Assembly: GCF_039524395.1 (NCBI RefSeq)
Contig: NZ_BAAAGO010000001.1
Length of the DNA stretch: 64,000 bases
Reading direction: 5' to 3' (one strand)
Origin: Micropruina glycogenica
Lineage (GTDB): Bacteria > Actinomycetota > Actinomycetes > Propionibacteriales > Propionibacteriaceae
Part shown: positions 31,828 to 40,533 of the stretch, piece by piece
Layout of the letters: each line of letters starts with the position of its first letter
How positions within the stretch are numbered: position 1 is the first letter of the stretch
The notes under the pieces: model-generated
Told to the model about the DNA's origin: nothing
What the model saw: the letters and a program-made list of their open reading frames with translations, nothing else
Database searches by the model: none
Translations under genes and position numbers: made by a program

Positions 31828-32777
31828 CAGAACACCGCGACGGGGTTGACTGGTCCACCGGTGCCGCGGGGCACGTTGAGCGGCGCGACGGTGAGCATGA
31901 ACTTGTAGCGGCCCTCGTCGCGGCAGGCCACCGACAGCTCTTCGAGGTCGAGATTGTCGAGCAGCGGCACGCCGAGTGCGGTGATCGCCAGAACGTGAAT
32001 CGGCGAGCCGATGCCCGGGGTGGGGGCTGGACGGGCGTCGCTGTCGCCGTCACCGCCGAGCAGGCTGATACCGCGCTCGGCCAGCAGCGGCATCGCGTCG
32101 ACATGCAGGCCGGCGCTGCCGTCGACGTCGGGGTTCCACGCGCCCAGCGTCGCCCGGCGGGCGAAGTGGCCGCTGCGAATCAGCACCGCGTCACCCGGCT
32201 CGATGCGCACACCCAGGGCCGCTTCGGCGCGCAGAATGTCGTCGGCGTGAAAGGCCGTGCCCGGCTCGACCCAATCGAGGCCGTCGATGGCTGCGAAGTC
32301 GAGCAGCACGCCGCTGGTGACCAGATGCCGCAGCGCCGCGACGTCGCCGAAGTCGGTGCCGGTGGCGTTGACCACGTCGGCGGACGGGTTGCCGTCGAAC
32401 AGCACTCCCCGATAGGCGATGTGGCTGAGCGCGTCGAGGTGCGAGACCGCCTTGCCGTGAAAGGCGACGCCCAGAAAGTCCTTGTTGCAGGTGGGTTCGG
32501 GCGGCTCTCGGTCACCCAGTTCGACCATCATGTGTAGAGCCGGCTGGGGGTTGTCGATGCCACTGACCGTGTTCCACGGCAGCGACATCTGGGCGGTGCG
32601 TCCAGACCGCACCAGGGCTGCGGCGGCCCGCACCTGCTCGGGCCCCACCGCGCCCCAGGCGCCGCGCGCCGGATCGCTATATTGGCCCCACCTCTTGAGC
32701 TTCTCGAAGATCTCGTCGAACTCCGCCGGCGTCACCTCGGGCAGGGCAAGCGGGTTGATGGCGCTCTCGGCACTCAC
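31827..32777 (-). CDS. Cyclase-family (kynurenine formamidase-like) hydrolase
   Basis: A 316-residue metal-dependent hydrolase of the cyclase family (PF04199). The signature is AVSHLDALSHIAYRGVLFDG (the H-x-D-x-x-x-H metal site, near residue 110), then GDAVLIRSGHFARR and LLGGDGDSDARP. Members open cyclic amides, lactones or formyl-amines. I chose GTG 32777; a longer frame reaches across the operator. It is the first gene of the three-gene catabolic operon divergent from the IclR regulator, so it may open a lactone before the two dehydrogenases act (inference). Confidence 0.8.
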   Translation of the reverse strand: MSAESAINPLALPEVTPAEFDEIFEKLKRWGQYSDPARGAWGAVGPEQVRAAAALVRSGRTAQMSLPWNTVSGIDNPQPALHMMVELGDREPPEPTCNKDFLGVAFHGKAVSHLDALSHIAYRGVLFDGNPSADVVNATGTDFGDVAALRHLVTSGVLLDFAAIDGLDWVEPGTAFHADDILRAEAALGVRIEPGDAVLIRSGHFARRATLGAWNPDVDGSAGLHVDAMPLLAERGISLLGGDGDSDARPAPTPGIGSPIHVLAITALGVPLLDNLDLEELSVACRDEGRYKFMLTVAPLNVPRGTGGPVNPVAVF

Positions 32778-32836
32778 GTCAGGTTCCCTTCGTTGGGGTC
32801 TTGCAGCATCACGATAGGCCATTATTCTGTTCATAA

Positions 32837-32851
32837 TCCAGTAGGTTGTTC
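32837..32851. promoter_or_regulatory. Candidate IclR operator, divergent promoter
   Basis: TCCAGTAGGTTGTTC lies in the AT-rich gap between the cyclase and IclR genes and closely matches the two sites before the ABC transporter operon (33691-33703, 33710-33722). Consensus by eye is TCCA-R-W-R-K-GTTG. Confidence 0.5.
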
Positions 32852-32863
32852 AGAAGGGTAGCG

Positions 32864-33634
32864 ATGGACCGCAGTGCTGTGCCGGCCCTCACGCGGGCGA
32901 TGAGCATCGTCGACCTGCTCGCCGATGCGGGCCAGGCGGGTCTGACGGTGGCCGACATCGCAGCCCGCACCGGCATCGCGAAGTCGACCACCGCGCTGTT
33001 GTGCTCGGTGCTCGAGGACGAAGGCATGGCCAGGCGCCACGACGGCCGCTATCGGCTGGGCCGGCGCTTTCTCGGCCTGGCCGCCGACTACCTGGCCACC
33101 GTGGACGACCTGGAGGAGTTCTACGCCCTGGTGCGGCGGTTGCCGATCATTTCGCGCGAGGCCGCCCGACTGGCCCTGATGGACGGCACCGACGTGATCT
33201 ATCTGGCCCGCTACGAGGCGGCCGGTCGTCCGCGCCGGGTCACCGGCGGTATCGGCGACCGCTTCCCGGCGTCCATCACCGCTACTGGCAAGGCGATGCT
33301 GGCCACCCTGCCGGCCGAGGCGGTCGAAGACCGCTTTCGCGGCAAGCTCTTCCCCCGCTACACCGAACGCAGCATTCAGTCTCTGCCCGACCTGCTGCGC
33401 GACCTGGCGGAGGTTCGTGAGCGCGGCTACGCCATCGACGACGAAGAGACCAACCTGGGGCAGGTGTGCTACTCGGTGGCGGTGCAGAACGCGCCCGGCG
33501 AGGTGGCCACCCTGGCGGTCAGCTCGACGATGAGCAGGCAGCGCTCGACCGAGCTTTCGCCGGCCGACGTGGTCGCCGAACTGCAGCAACTGGCGGGCCT
33601 GTTCCGCAACCCGCTGGCCGGCCGCAGCTTCTGA
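32864..33634 (+). CDS. IclR-family transcriptional regulator
   Basis: A 256-residue regulator. Residues 5-65 carry the IclR winged helix: ALTRAMSIVDLLADAGQAGL, then VADIAARTGIAKSTTALLCS. Residues 80-250 form the GAF-like effector domain (LALMDGTDVIYLARYE, PASITATGKAMLATL, RGYAIDDEETNLGQVCYSVA). ATG 32864 after AAGGG is preferred over an upstream ATG in the operator. It is divergent from the cyclase operon and upstream of the sugar ABC operon, and shared sites suggest it controls both. Confidence 0.88.
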   Translation: MDRSAVPALTRAMSIVDLLADAGQAGLTVADIAARTGIAKSTTALLCSVLEDEGMARRHDGRYRLGRRFLGLAADYLATVDDLEEFYALVRRLPIISREAARLALMDGTDVIYLARYEAAGRPRRVTGGIGDRFPASITATGKAMLATLPAEAVEDRFRGKLFPRYTERSIQSLPDLLRDLAEVRERGYAIDDEETNLGQVCYSVAVQNAPGEVATLAVSSTMSRQRSTELSPADVVAELQQLAGLFRNPLAGRSF

Positions 33635-33690
33635 TCGGGACCGCCGTGCGAGCAATCGTTGTTTCGGGGTTGCGTCGCGCGCGTCAGTAG

Positions 33691-33722
33691 TCCAAGATGT
33701 TGGCCACAGTCCAGTATGTTGG
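33691..33722. promoter_or_regulatory. Paired candidate IclR operators before the ABC operon
   Basis: TCCAAGATGTTGG (33691-33703) and TCCAGTATGTTGG (33710-33722), 19 bases start to start (about two helix turns), just upstream of the transporter ATPase gene. CCAA-N4-TTGG in the first copy is a perfect inverted repeat. Confidence 0.6.
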
Positions 33723-33747
33723 TTTCGCTCAGAGTTGAGGACACCCG

Positions 33748-35244
33748 ATGACCGAAGTTCCCCTGATTCAGATCACGGGCCTCGTCAAGCAGTTCGGCGC
33801 CACCCAGGCGCTGAAGGGTGTCGACTTCACCCTGCAGTCGCACAGCATTCACGCGCTGCTCGGCCAGAACGGCGCCGGCAAGTCCACCCTGATCAAGGTG
33901 CTGTCGGGCCTGTACCCACCCACGGCGGGCGAGGTCACTGTTCGGGGTCACGCGCTCGGCTCGCCCGAAGCGACCCGGTCGATGGCCTTCATTCACCAGG
34001 ACCTCGGCCTGGTCGAAGCCATGAGCGTGGCCGAGAACGTCGCCTTGGGCACCACCTACGCCCGGCGGGCCGGCCTGATCAGCTGGCGCCAGGTGCGCAA
34101 ACAGGCCGAGGCCGCCCTCGAACTGGTGCAGCTCGACGTCGACCCGCAGATGCTCATCGCCGACCTGACCCGGGCCGAACGCTCGTTGGTGGCGATCGCC
34201 CGCGCCCTGTCCGCCGACGCACCGATTCTGGTGTTGGACGAGCCAACCGCGTCGCTGCCCGCCGCCGACTCGGCCCGGCTGTTCGACGTGCTCAAGCGGC
34301 TGCGTGAGAGCGGCCGCGGCATGATCTACGTGTCGCACCGGCTCGACGAGGTGTTCGCGATCAGCGACACCGTCACGGTGTTTCGAGACGGACGGCTGGT
34401 GCACACCGGCGCGATCAACGACAAGACCCCTCAAGACCTCGTCATCGACATCGTCGGCAGCAAGCCCAAGACCTATCAGTCGCGCTTCGACGCCAAACAG
34501 CGTCCCGTGGTGTTGTCGGGTGATCGGGTGCTGGCCGGGCCCGCGGGACCGGTCAGTTTCGAGGTTCACGCCGGCGAGGTGGTCGGCATGGTCGGCCTGA
34601 CCGGTGCGGGGCACCTGCAACTCGGCCGGGCCATCGCCGGCGCCTTTCCCACCCACGGCGGCACCCTCACCCTCGAGGGACGCCCCTACGCGCCGTCCAC
34701 CCCCGCGGCGGCGGTCGACCGCGGCGTCGGCTTCGTCACGTCGAACCGCATGGAAGAGGGCATGGCGCCCGAGATGAGCGTGCGCGAGAACTTTCTGGCC
34801 AACCTGCGGCCGCGCGGCATCAAGCTGCTGAGCTGGAACAGCCCGCGCAAGGACGCGGCGCTCGGCGACGAACTCACCGACACCTACGGCGTGCTGCCCA
34901 ACAACCCCGAAGCGCCGATCGCCACCCTGTCGGGCGGCAATCAGCAGAAGGTCATGGTCGGCCGCTGGCTGTCGGCCGAACGCAAGGTGATCGTGCTCGA
35001 AGAACCCACCGCGGGCGTCGACGTGGGCGCCAAGGCCGACATCTACCGGCTGCTCGAAGACGCCCTCGACGCCGGGCTGGCCGTGGTGCTGGTGAGCACC
35101 GACTTCGAAGAGGTGGCCAGCGTCGCGCACCGCGCGCTGGTCTTCGTTCAGGGCCGTATGACCGAAGAGCTCGCCGGCGATCAACTCACCGTCGGCAACC
35201 TCACCGCCGCCAGCTCCGGCGCCAACCTGCTGACCACTCACTGA
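33748..35244 (+). CDS. Ribose-type sugar ABC transporter, double ATPase
   Basis: A 498-residue RbsA/XylG-like protein with two ABC cassettes. The first has Walker A LLGQNGAGKSTLIKVLSG, signature LTRAERSLVAIARALS and Walker B ILVLDEPTASLP. The second has the degenerate Walker A GLTGAGHLQLGRAI, typical of the family, with a good signature LSGGNQQKVMVGRWLS and Walker B VIVLEEPTAGVDVGAK. It energises uptake through the next two gene products. The substrate is a carbohydrate-like molecule that cannot be named from sequence. SD TTGAGG precedes ATG 33748. Confidence 0.92.
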   Translation: MTEVPLIQITGLVKQFGATQALKGVDFTLQSHSIHALLGQNGAGKSTLIKVLSGLYPPTAGEVTVRGHALGSPEATRSMAFIHQDLGLVEAMSVAENVALGTTYARRAGLISWRQVRKQAEAALELVQLDVDPQMLIADLTRAERSLVAIARALSADAPILVLDEPTASLPAADSARLFDVLKRLRESGRGMIYVSHRLDEVFAISDTVTVFRDGRLVHTGAINDKTPQDLVIDIVGSKPKTYQSRFDAKQRPVVLSGDRVLAGPAGPVSFEVHAGEVVGMVGLTGAGHLQLGRAIAGAFPTHGGTLTLEGRPYAPSTPAAAVDRGVGFVTSNRMEEGMAPEMSVRENFLANLRPRGIKLLSWNSPRKDAALGDELTDTYGVLPNNPEAPIATLSGGNQQKVMVGRWLSAERKVIVLEEPTAGVDVGAKADIYRLLEDALDAGLAVVLVSTDFEEVASVAHRALVFVQGRMTEELAGDQLTVGNLTAASSGANLLTTH

Positions 35245-35257
35245 GGAGTTCGTACCC

Positions 35258-36427
35258 ATGACCACAGCAGCCCAAGCGGCGCCAGCCCGTCCGGCCCGGC
35301 GACGGCGCGGCGGCAGTTCGTTCGTCGGCACCTACGGGCTGCTGGTGCTGGCCGTCGCCCTGTTCATCGTCTTCGCGATTCTGATGCCCGGCACGTTTCT
35401 GACCGGCACCAACCTGAACGCCATTCTGGGGGCCAACTCGATTCCGGCGATTCTGGCGCTGGGCGCCATGATTCCGATCGCGACCGGCAAGTTCGACGTG
35501 TCGATCGGGTATGCGCTCGGCCTGGCCCACGTGCTGATGATGGTGCTGGTCGTCAACGGCGTCGACTGGATGCTCGCCGCCTTGATCGTGCTGGTGCTGC
35601 TCACCTGCGTGGGCGTGGTCAACGGCCTGCTGGTCGAACTGGGCCGCATCGACTCGTTCGTGGCCACCCTGGGCACCGGATCGGTGCTGTATGCGATCAC
35701 CGGCGCCATCACCAACGGCGCCCGGGTGGTACCCACCGGCGACGGCCTGCCGTCGGGGTTCACCGACCTGTACGACAGCAAGATCGCCGGCATTCCGGTG
35801 TCGGCCTGGTACGTCGCAGTGATCGCGGTGATTCTGTGGATCGTGCTCGAGCGGCTGCCGCTCGGCCGCTACTTCTACGTGCTGGGTTCGAACCAGCGCG
35901 CCGCCGACCTGATCGGCCTGCCCACCCGGCGCTACTCGGTGTACGCGTTCGCCGCCTGCTCGTTTCTGGTGGGGGTGGCCGGCGTACTGCTCGCCTCGCA
36001 GCAACAGATCGGTAACCCCTCGGTGGGTAGCGAGTACATGCTGCCCGCGTTCGTGGCCGCCCTGCTGGGCTCCACCGTGATCAAGCCCGGACGACCCAAC
36101 GCCGCCGGCACCATCGTGGCCGTCGTCACGCTGGCGATCGGCCTGGCCGGCATCGGCCAGCTCGGCGCCAACTTCTGGGTGAACCCGCTGTTCAACGGCA
36201 TCACGCTGCTCATCGCCGTCGGCCTGGCCGGCTGGAGCGCCCGCCGCAAGATCATGGCCGGCATCGCGGCCAACAAGGCCGTCGACACCGGCGCCCCGCC
36301 GCCCGAGGGCGGCAGCGGGGTGCACACCGCCGATGCGCAACTCGCCGACACCGTCGGCCCCAGCACGTCCGCCACCCCGGTGGTCGACCCGTCCGCCGAC
36401 CCCGACGCCCACTCGTCCACCTCGTAA
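35258..36427 (+). CDS. Ribose-type sugar ABC transporter permease
   Basis: A 389-residue integral membrane permease of the RbsC family with about ten helices. It has YGLLVLAVALFIVFAILMPG, IPAILALGAMIPIATGKFDV (the family I-x-x-G-x-x-D/F-V-S loop), GLLVELGRIDSFVATLGTGS and the EAA-like cytosolic loop YVLGSNQRAADLIGLPTRRY. A Pro/Ala/Asp-rich 55-residue C-terminal tail is unusual. It follows the ATPase by 13 bases with GAGGAG as ribosome binding site. Confidence 0.92.
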   Translation: MTTAAQAAPARPARRRRGGSSFVGTYGLLVLAVALFIVFAILMPGTFLTGTNLNAILGANSIPAILALGAMIPIATGKFDVSIGYALGLAHVLMMVLVVNGVDWMLAALIVLVLLTCVGVVNGLLVELGRIDSFVATLGTGSVLYAITGAITNGARVVPTGDGLPSGFTDLYDSKIAGIPVSAWYVAVIAVILWIVLERLPLGRYFYVLGSNQRAADLIGLPTRRYSVYAFAACSFLVGVAGVLLASQQQIGNPSVGSEYMLPAFVAALLGSTVIKPGRPNAAGTIVAVVTLAIGLAGIGQLGANFWVNPLFNGITLLIAVGLAGWSARRKIMAGIAANKAVDTGAPPPEGGSGVHTADAQLADTVGPSTSATPVVDPSADPDAHSSTS

Positions 36428-36458
36428 ACCCGCATCGCAATCTCAGAAAGGCTTCACC

Positions 36459-37616
36459 ATGGCATCACCATTCCGCCGGCCGCTCGCCGCCGGCTTCGCG
36501 CTGGCGCTGGGCGCGTCCATCGCCCTGGCCGGCTGCTCGCGCGGCTCGGACGCCGCCAACAACACCGCCAGCGCCGCCGCCACCACGGCGAGCGGCTGCG
36601 CCGACGTGGTCGCCACCTCGAAGGCGGCCGTCGACAAGGCGACCGCCACCGACGCGACGTGGGACGGCCCCACCACCGGCCCGAAGGCCGCCGCGGGCAA
36701 GACCATCGTGTACGTGGCGCAGTCGATGCAGAACCCGGGCGTCGCCGGAGTCGCCACCGGTCTCGAGGAAGCCGCCAAGACCATCGGCTGGACGCTGAAG
36801 ACGATCGACGGTCAGGGCACGCCCGCCGGCATTCAGAACGCCTTCAATCAAGCCCTGACGCTGAAGCCCGACGGCATCATCATCGGGGGCTTCGACCCCG
36901 CGACGACCGCCGACCAGGTGAAGCAGGCCAACGCCGGCAAGATTCCGCTGGTCGGCTGGCAGGCCTTGGCGACCCCGGGCCCCAGCTCGGACGGCAAGCT
37001 GTTCAGCAACGTCACCACCAAGGTCGAGGACGTGGCCAAGATCAGCGCCGACTACATCATCGCCAAGTCGAACGGCACCGCGGGGGTGGTGATCTTCACC
37101 GACAGCTCGATTCCGTTCGCCGAGGGCAAGAGCCAGATGATTCAGAAGCAGTTGCAGACCTGCAGCTCGGTGAACGTGCTCAAGTACAGCAACATTCCGC
37201 TCGCCGACGTGGCCAGCCGCATGCCCACCGAAACCAACGCGCTGCTGAGCAGCCTCGGTGACAAGTGGACCTACTCGGTGGCCATCAACGATGTCTACTT
37301 CGAGAACGCCACCGCTGCCTTCCGGCAGGCCGGCAAAACCGCGGCCACCGCTCCCGTCAACGTGGGTGCCGGCGACGGCGACGCGGCGGCGCTCACCCGC
37401 ATTCGCACCGGCGACTTCCAGGCCGCCACCGTTCCGTCGCCGCTGCGGTCCGAGGGCTGGCAGATCGTGGACGAGCTGAACCGCGCGTTCGCGGGCGAGA
37501 AGGCGTCGGGCTACGTGCCGCAGATTCACGTGTCGACCAAAGACAACGCCACGGCCGACAACTTCTGGGATCCGGCCGGTTACCAGGACGCGTTCAAGGC
37601 GATCTGGGGAAAGTGA
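36459..37616 (+). CDS. Sugar ABC transporter substrate-binding lipoprotein
   Basis: A 385-residue periplasmic-type binding protein anchored as a lipoprotein. The signal peptide PLAAGFALALGASIALAG is followed by the lipobox Cys (LAGC) near residue 26. An Ala/Thr linker follows, then a type I binding fold: KTIVYVAQSMQNPGVAGVAT, NAFNQALTLKPDGIIIGGFD and SVAINDVYFENATAAFRQAG. It belongs with the RbsB-like ligand binders. It is the last gene of the ABC operon, followed by a GC-rich hairpin. Confidence 0.92.
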   Translation: MASPFRRPLAAGFALALGASIALAGCSRGSDAANNTASAAATTASGCADVVATSKAAVDKATATDATWDGPTTGPKAAAGKTIVYVAQSMQNPGVAGVATGLEEAAKTIGWTLKTIDGQGTPAGIQNAFNQALTLKPDGIIIGGFDPATTADQVKQANAGKIPLVGWQALATPGPSSDGKLFSNVTTKVEDVAKISADYIIAKSNGTAGVVIFTDSSIPFAEGKSQMIQKQLQTCSSVNVLKYSNIPLADVASRMPTETNALLSSLGDKWTYSVAINDVYFENATAAFRQAGKTAATAPVNVGAGDGDAAALTRIRTGDFQAATVPSPLRSEGWQIVDELNRAFAGEKASGYVPQIHVSTKDNATADNFWDPAGYQDAFKAIWGK

Positions 37617-37622
37617 GGGCTG

Positions 37623-37651
37623 CGCCGCCCCCGGGTCACCCGGGGGCGGCG
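37623..37651. terminator. GC-rich hairpin at end of ABC operon
   Basis: CGCCGCCCCCGGG-TCA-CCCGGGGGCGGCG, a perfect 13-bp stem with a 3-base loop and no T-run. It lies between the binding-protein gene and the convergent DUF2235 gene and overlaps the last codons of the latter. Confidence 0.7.
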
Positions 37652-38706
37652 TCCTGACCGGTGGCGGGGCTGTTCCAAGCTTCGCCCCGAAGGTGCTCGC
37701 CGATCGGGTTGCCCGGGCGGTACTCGGCGTCCAACTGGCTGCGGTTGGTCACCGAGGGGTGAATCTCTTCGCGACCGAACCGCGTGCCGCCGATCTGCCG
37801 CAGGAAGGGTGGCTCTAGCTTGCGGTAGGCGCCCTTGAGAAACCGGCTGTACGAGTCCACCAGCGGCGCGAGCAGGTCGGCCGGCACGTCGGGCACCTGG
37901 TCGGGGTCGACGGCCAGGCCGCACTGCACCGCACGGTCGAGCATCCACAGCAACGGAATGTCGCTGAGTTGGTTGTCGGCGTAGCCGCCGCCGACGTTGG
38001 CGTGCGCCCCCGCGAACCACACCTGTTCGAGCCGCTGGCTAGGCTCTTCGACCGGATCCCACAGCGTGCAGGTGTAGTTCTTGCGGTGCTCGTCGATGGC
38101 CACGGCGTGAAAGGCGTTCTCGACCACCCGCCCGAGCTTGGTGTCGTGAAACTGGTAGTAGGCCTTGTTGAACCAGTCGAACGACTCGACCGGAATGCCC
38201 AGCGAACCCACCGTGTCCCACACCCCGAGAAACCGAACGCGGATCTCGCGCGAGTAGCTCTCGCGAAACGTCAGCGCCTCGGGTGAATCGGGGCCCTCGT
38301 CATCGCGGTACAGGTCGTAGGCGTCTTTGGTGCGGTCGGACTCATCGGGCAGCAGTAGCCCGGCGTTGCGGATCATGCCCACCAACGAACGCGCGGTGTA
38401 GGCGCCCCGGCTGAAGCCGACCAGGTAGATCTGGTCGCCCTCGGCGAAGTTCTCGGCCAGCCACTGGTAGCCGTCTTGAATGCGGTTCGACAACCCGGCG
38501 CCGAACACGCCGCCGGTGATCTTGGTGTACCAGTTGGTGCCGACGCCCTTCTCGTACCACTTGATCTGTTCGATGCCCTGGGGCGTGGACGGACTCACCG
38601 CCTCGTAGAACTTCCACACGTTGGTGGAGTCGTCCTGGTCGCGATCGGTGTCTTCGTCGTCGGGGGTGTTCCACGTGCCGTCGAAGGCCAACACGATGTT
38701 CTTCAC
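37636..38706 (-). CDS. DUF2235 alpha/beta hydrolase (Tle1-like fold)
   Basis: A 356-residue protein with NIVLAFDGTWNTPDDEDTD at the N-terminus, the nucleophile elbow QIYLVGFSRGAYTARSLVGM near residue 100 (G-F-S-R-G), FLGVWDTVGSLGIP near residue 160, and WFAGAHANVGGGYADNQLSD with the catalytic His near residue 235. This is the DUF2235 family, which includes type VI secreted phospholipases (Tle1), but stand-alone soluble members occur in many bacteria. No secretion genes are nearby. Start GTG 38706 matches the family N-terminus; a longer frame exists. Confidence 0.82.
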   Translation of the reverse strand: MKNIVLAFDGTWNTPDDEDTDRDQDDSTNVWKFYEAVSPSTPQGIEQIKWYEKGVGTNWYTKITGGVFGAGLSNRIQDGYQWLAENFAEGDQIYLVGFSRGAYTARSLVGMIRNAGLLLPDESDRTKDAYDLYRDDEGPDSPEALTFRESYSREIRVRFLGVWDTVGSLGIPVESFDWFNKAYYQFHDTKLGRVVENAFHAVAIDEHRKNYTCTLWDPVEEPSQRLEQVWFAGAHANVGGGYADNQLSDIPLLWMLDRAVQCGLAVDPDQVPDVPADLLAPLVDSYSRFLKGAYRKLEPPFLRQIGGTRFGREEIHPSVTNRSQLDAEYRPGNPIGEHLRGEAWNSPATGQDAAPG

Positions 38707-38891
38707 GCCCAAACACTGTAGAACCCACGCGGCAGCGCGACCATCCCTTGTCGATGCGGGTGAACGTCTGCCCAAGCTTTCGGCATTCGTCTTTCGCGGG
38801 TGGACCACATTGGGCAGAGTGGGTCTTGCGCCATGGCGGCGCCGGCCGCGGCCGGGGGTCCGCGGCCCACGCTCTTAAGGGAGAGAGTTCA

Positions 38892-39890
38892 ATGAAGAAG
38901 CTCATCAACGATCCGGCCGATGTGGTGCCCGAAACCCTGAAGGGGTTCGCTGCCGCGTTCTCTGACATCGTCACCGTTCACCTCGACCCCGACTACGTGG
39001 TGCGTGCGGACGCCCCCAAGCAGGGCAAGGTCGGCCTGGTCTCCGGCGGCGGCTCGGGCCACGAACCGCTGCACGCCGGCTTCGTCGGCCTCGGCATGCT
39101 CGACGCGGCGGTGCCCGGTGCGGTGTTCACCTCGCCCACGCCCGACCCGATTCTCGAGGCCACCAAGGCCGTCGACGGCGGCGCCGGTGTGCTGCACATC
39201 GTGAAGAACTACACCGGCGACGTGCTCAACTTCGAAACCGCGGCCGAACTGGCCGACATGGAGGGCATCACCGTCAAGGCTGTCGTGGTGAACGACGACG
39301 TCGCGGTCGAAGACTCCACCTGGACCGCCGGACGCCGCGGCGTGGCCGGCACCGTGCTGGTGGAGAAGATCGTCGGGGCGGCCGCCGAGCGCGGCGACGA
39401 CCTGGACGCCGTGGTCGCGGTGGCCGAAAAGGTGATCGGCCAGGTGCGTTCGATGGGCGTGGCACTCACCGCCTGCACCGTGCCGCACGCCGGCAAGCCG
39501 TCCTTCGATCTGGGTGAGGACGAGATCGAGATGGGCGTCGGCATTCACGGCGAGCCGGGCCGCTCGCGCCAGCCGCTGGTGTCGGCCAACGAGATCACCG
39601 ACCAACTCGTCGACGCGATCCTGCACGACATGAACCTCAGCGGCGGCCAGGTGCTGCTGTTCGTCAACGGCATGGGCGGCACGCCCGAGTCGGAACTGTT
39701 CATCGTCTACGGCCACGCCCGCGAGCGCCTCGAGGCCGCCGGACTCGAAGTGACCCGTTCACTGGTCGGCAACTACATCACGTCGCTCGAGATGCAGGGC
39801 TGCTCGGTCACCGTGCTGAAGTTGGACGACGAACTCACCGAACTGTGGGACGCCCCCGTGAACACCGCCGCATTGAGGAGAGGTATCTGA
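38892..39890 (+). CDS. dhaK: Dihydroxyacetone kinase subunit DhaK
   Basis: A 332-residue substrate-binding subunit. It carries VSGGGSGHEPLHAGFVG near residue 50, DVLNFETAAELADMEGI near residue 112, and the covalent DHA-binding His in GVGIHGEPGRSR near residue 217. It binds DHA as a hemiaminal and receives phosphate from ADP-bound DhaL. ATG 38892 after GGGAGAGAG is chosen; an upstream open extension is not conserved. It is the first of three contiguous genes dhaK-dhaL-dhaM. Confidence 0.95.
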   Translation: MKKLINDPADVVPETLKGFAAAFSDIVTVHLDPDYVVRADAPKQGKVGLVSGGGSGHEPLHAGFVGLGMLDAAVPGAVFTSPTPDPILEATKAVDGGAGVLHIVKNYTGDVLNFETAAELADMEGITVKAVVVNDDVAVEDSTWTAGRRGVAGTVLVEKIVGAAAERGDDLDAVVAVAEKVIGQVRSMGVALTACTVPHAGKPSFDLGEDEIEMGVGIHGEPGRSRQPLVSANEITDQLVDAILHDMNLSGGQVLLFVNGMGGTPESELFIVYGHARERLEAAGLEVTRSLVGNYITSLEMQGCSVTVLKLDDELTELWDAPVNTAALRRGI

Positions 39891-40529
39891 ATGACGAATC
39901 TGGACGTCGAGTGGGCCAAGGACTGGATGCGCCGGTCGTCCGACACACTCACCGAGCACCGCATGGAACTGATCGACCTCGACCGGGCGATCGGTGACGG
40001 CGACCACGGCGAGAACATGGCGCGCGGCTTCACGGCCGTCATTCAACGCATGGACGAAGCGCCGCCCGAAGATGTGGCGGGGGTGTTCAAGCTGGTGGCC
40101 CAAACCTTGATGTCCAAGGTGGGCGGAGCGGCCGGGCCGTTGTACGGCACGGCGTTCATTCGCGCCTCGAAGGCCGCCGAGGGCGACTTGGACGCAGCGT
40201 GGGTCGCCACGCTGTGCGAGGCCGCCCTCGACGGCATCGTCACCCGCGGTAAGGCGACCACGGGCGAGAAGACCATGGTGGACGCCTGGACGCCGGCGAT
40301 CACGGCCGCGAAGGCGGCGGCCGACGCTGGTCACAGCCCGGCCCAGGCGTTGCGGGCCGCCGCCGATGCGGCCGCCGAGGGTGCCGAGGCCACGATTCCG
40401 TTGAAGGCCACCAAGGGCCGGGCCTCTTACCTGGGGGAGCGGTCGATCGGCCACAAAGACCCCGGGGCGACGTCCACCGCCTATCTGCTGGCCTGCGCGG
40501 CCGACGCCGCCGAAGCGGTTGAGGGCTGA
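39891..40529 (+). CDS. dhaL: Dihydroxyacetone kinase ADP-binding subunit DhaL
   Basis: A 212-residue helical protein holding ADP and two Mg ions. The metal-binding motif AIGDGDHGENMARGFTA is near residue 40, VGGAAGPLYGTAFIRAS near residue 75, and the lid region TRGKATTGEKTMVDAWTPA near residue 123. The C-terminal KGRASYLGERSIGHKDPGAT is also family-typical. It starts one codon-width after the dhaK stop (TGA-ATG). Confidence 0.95.
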   Translation: MTNLDVEWAKDWMRRSSDTLTEHRMELIDLDRAIGDGDHGENMARGFTAVIQRMDEAPPEDVAGVFKLVAQTLMSKVGGAAGPLYGTAFIRASKAAEGDLDAAWVATLCEAALDGIVTRGKATTGEKTMVDAWTPAITAAKAAADAGHSPAQALRAAADAAAEGAEATIPLKATKGRASYLGERSIGHKDPGATSTAYLLACAADAAEAVEG

Positions 40530-40533
40530 GCGG

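Noticed and set aside
33469..36412. Two very long minus-strand frames (620 and 403 codons) opposite the ABC transporter genes
   Set aside because: They are antisense to genes with clear Walker and permease motifs, show repetitive low-information protein, and have no ribosome binding sites.
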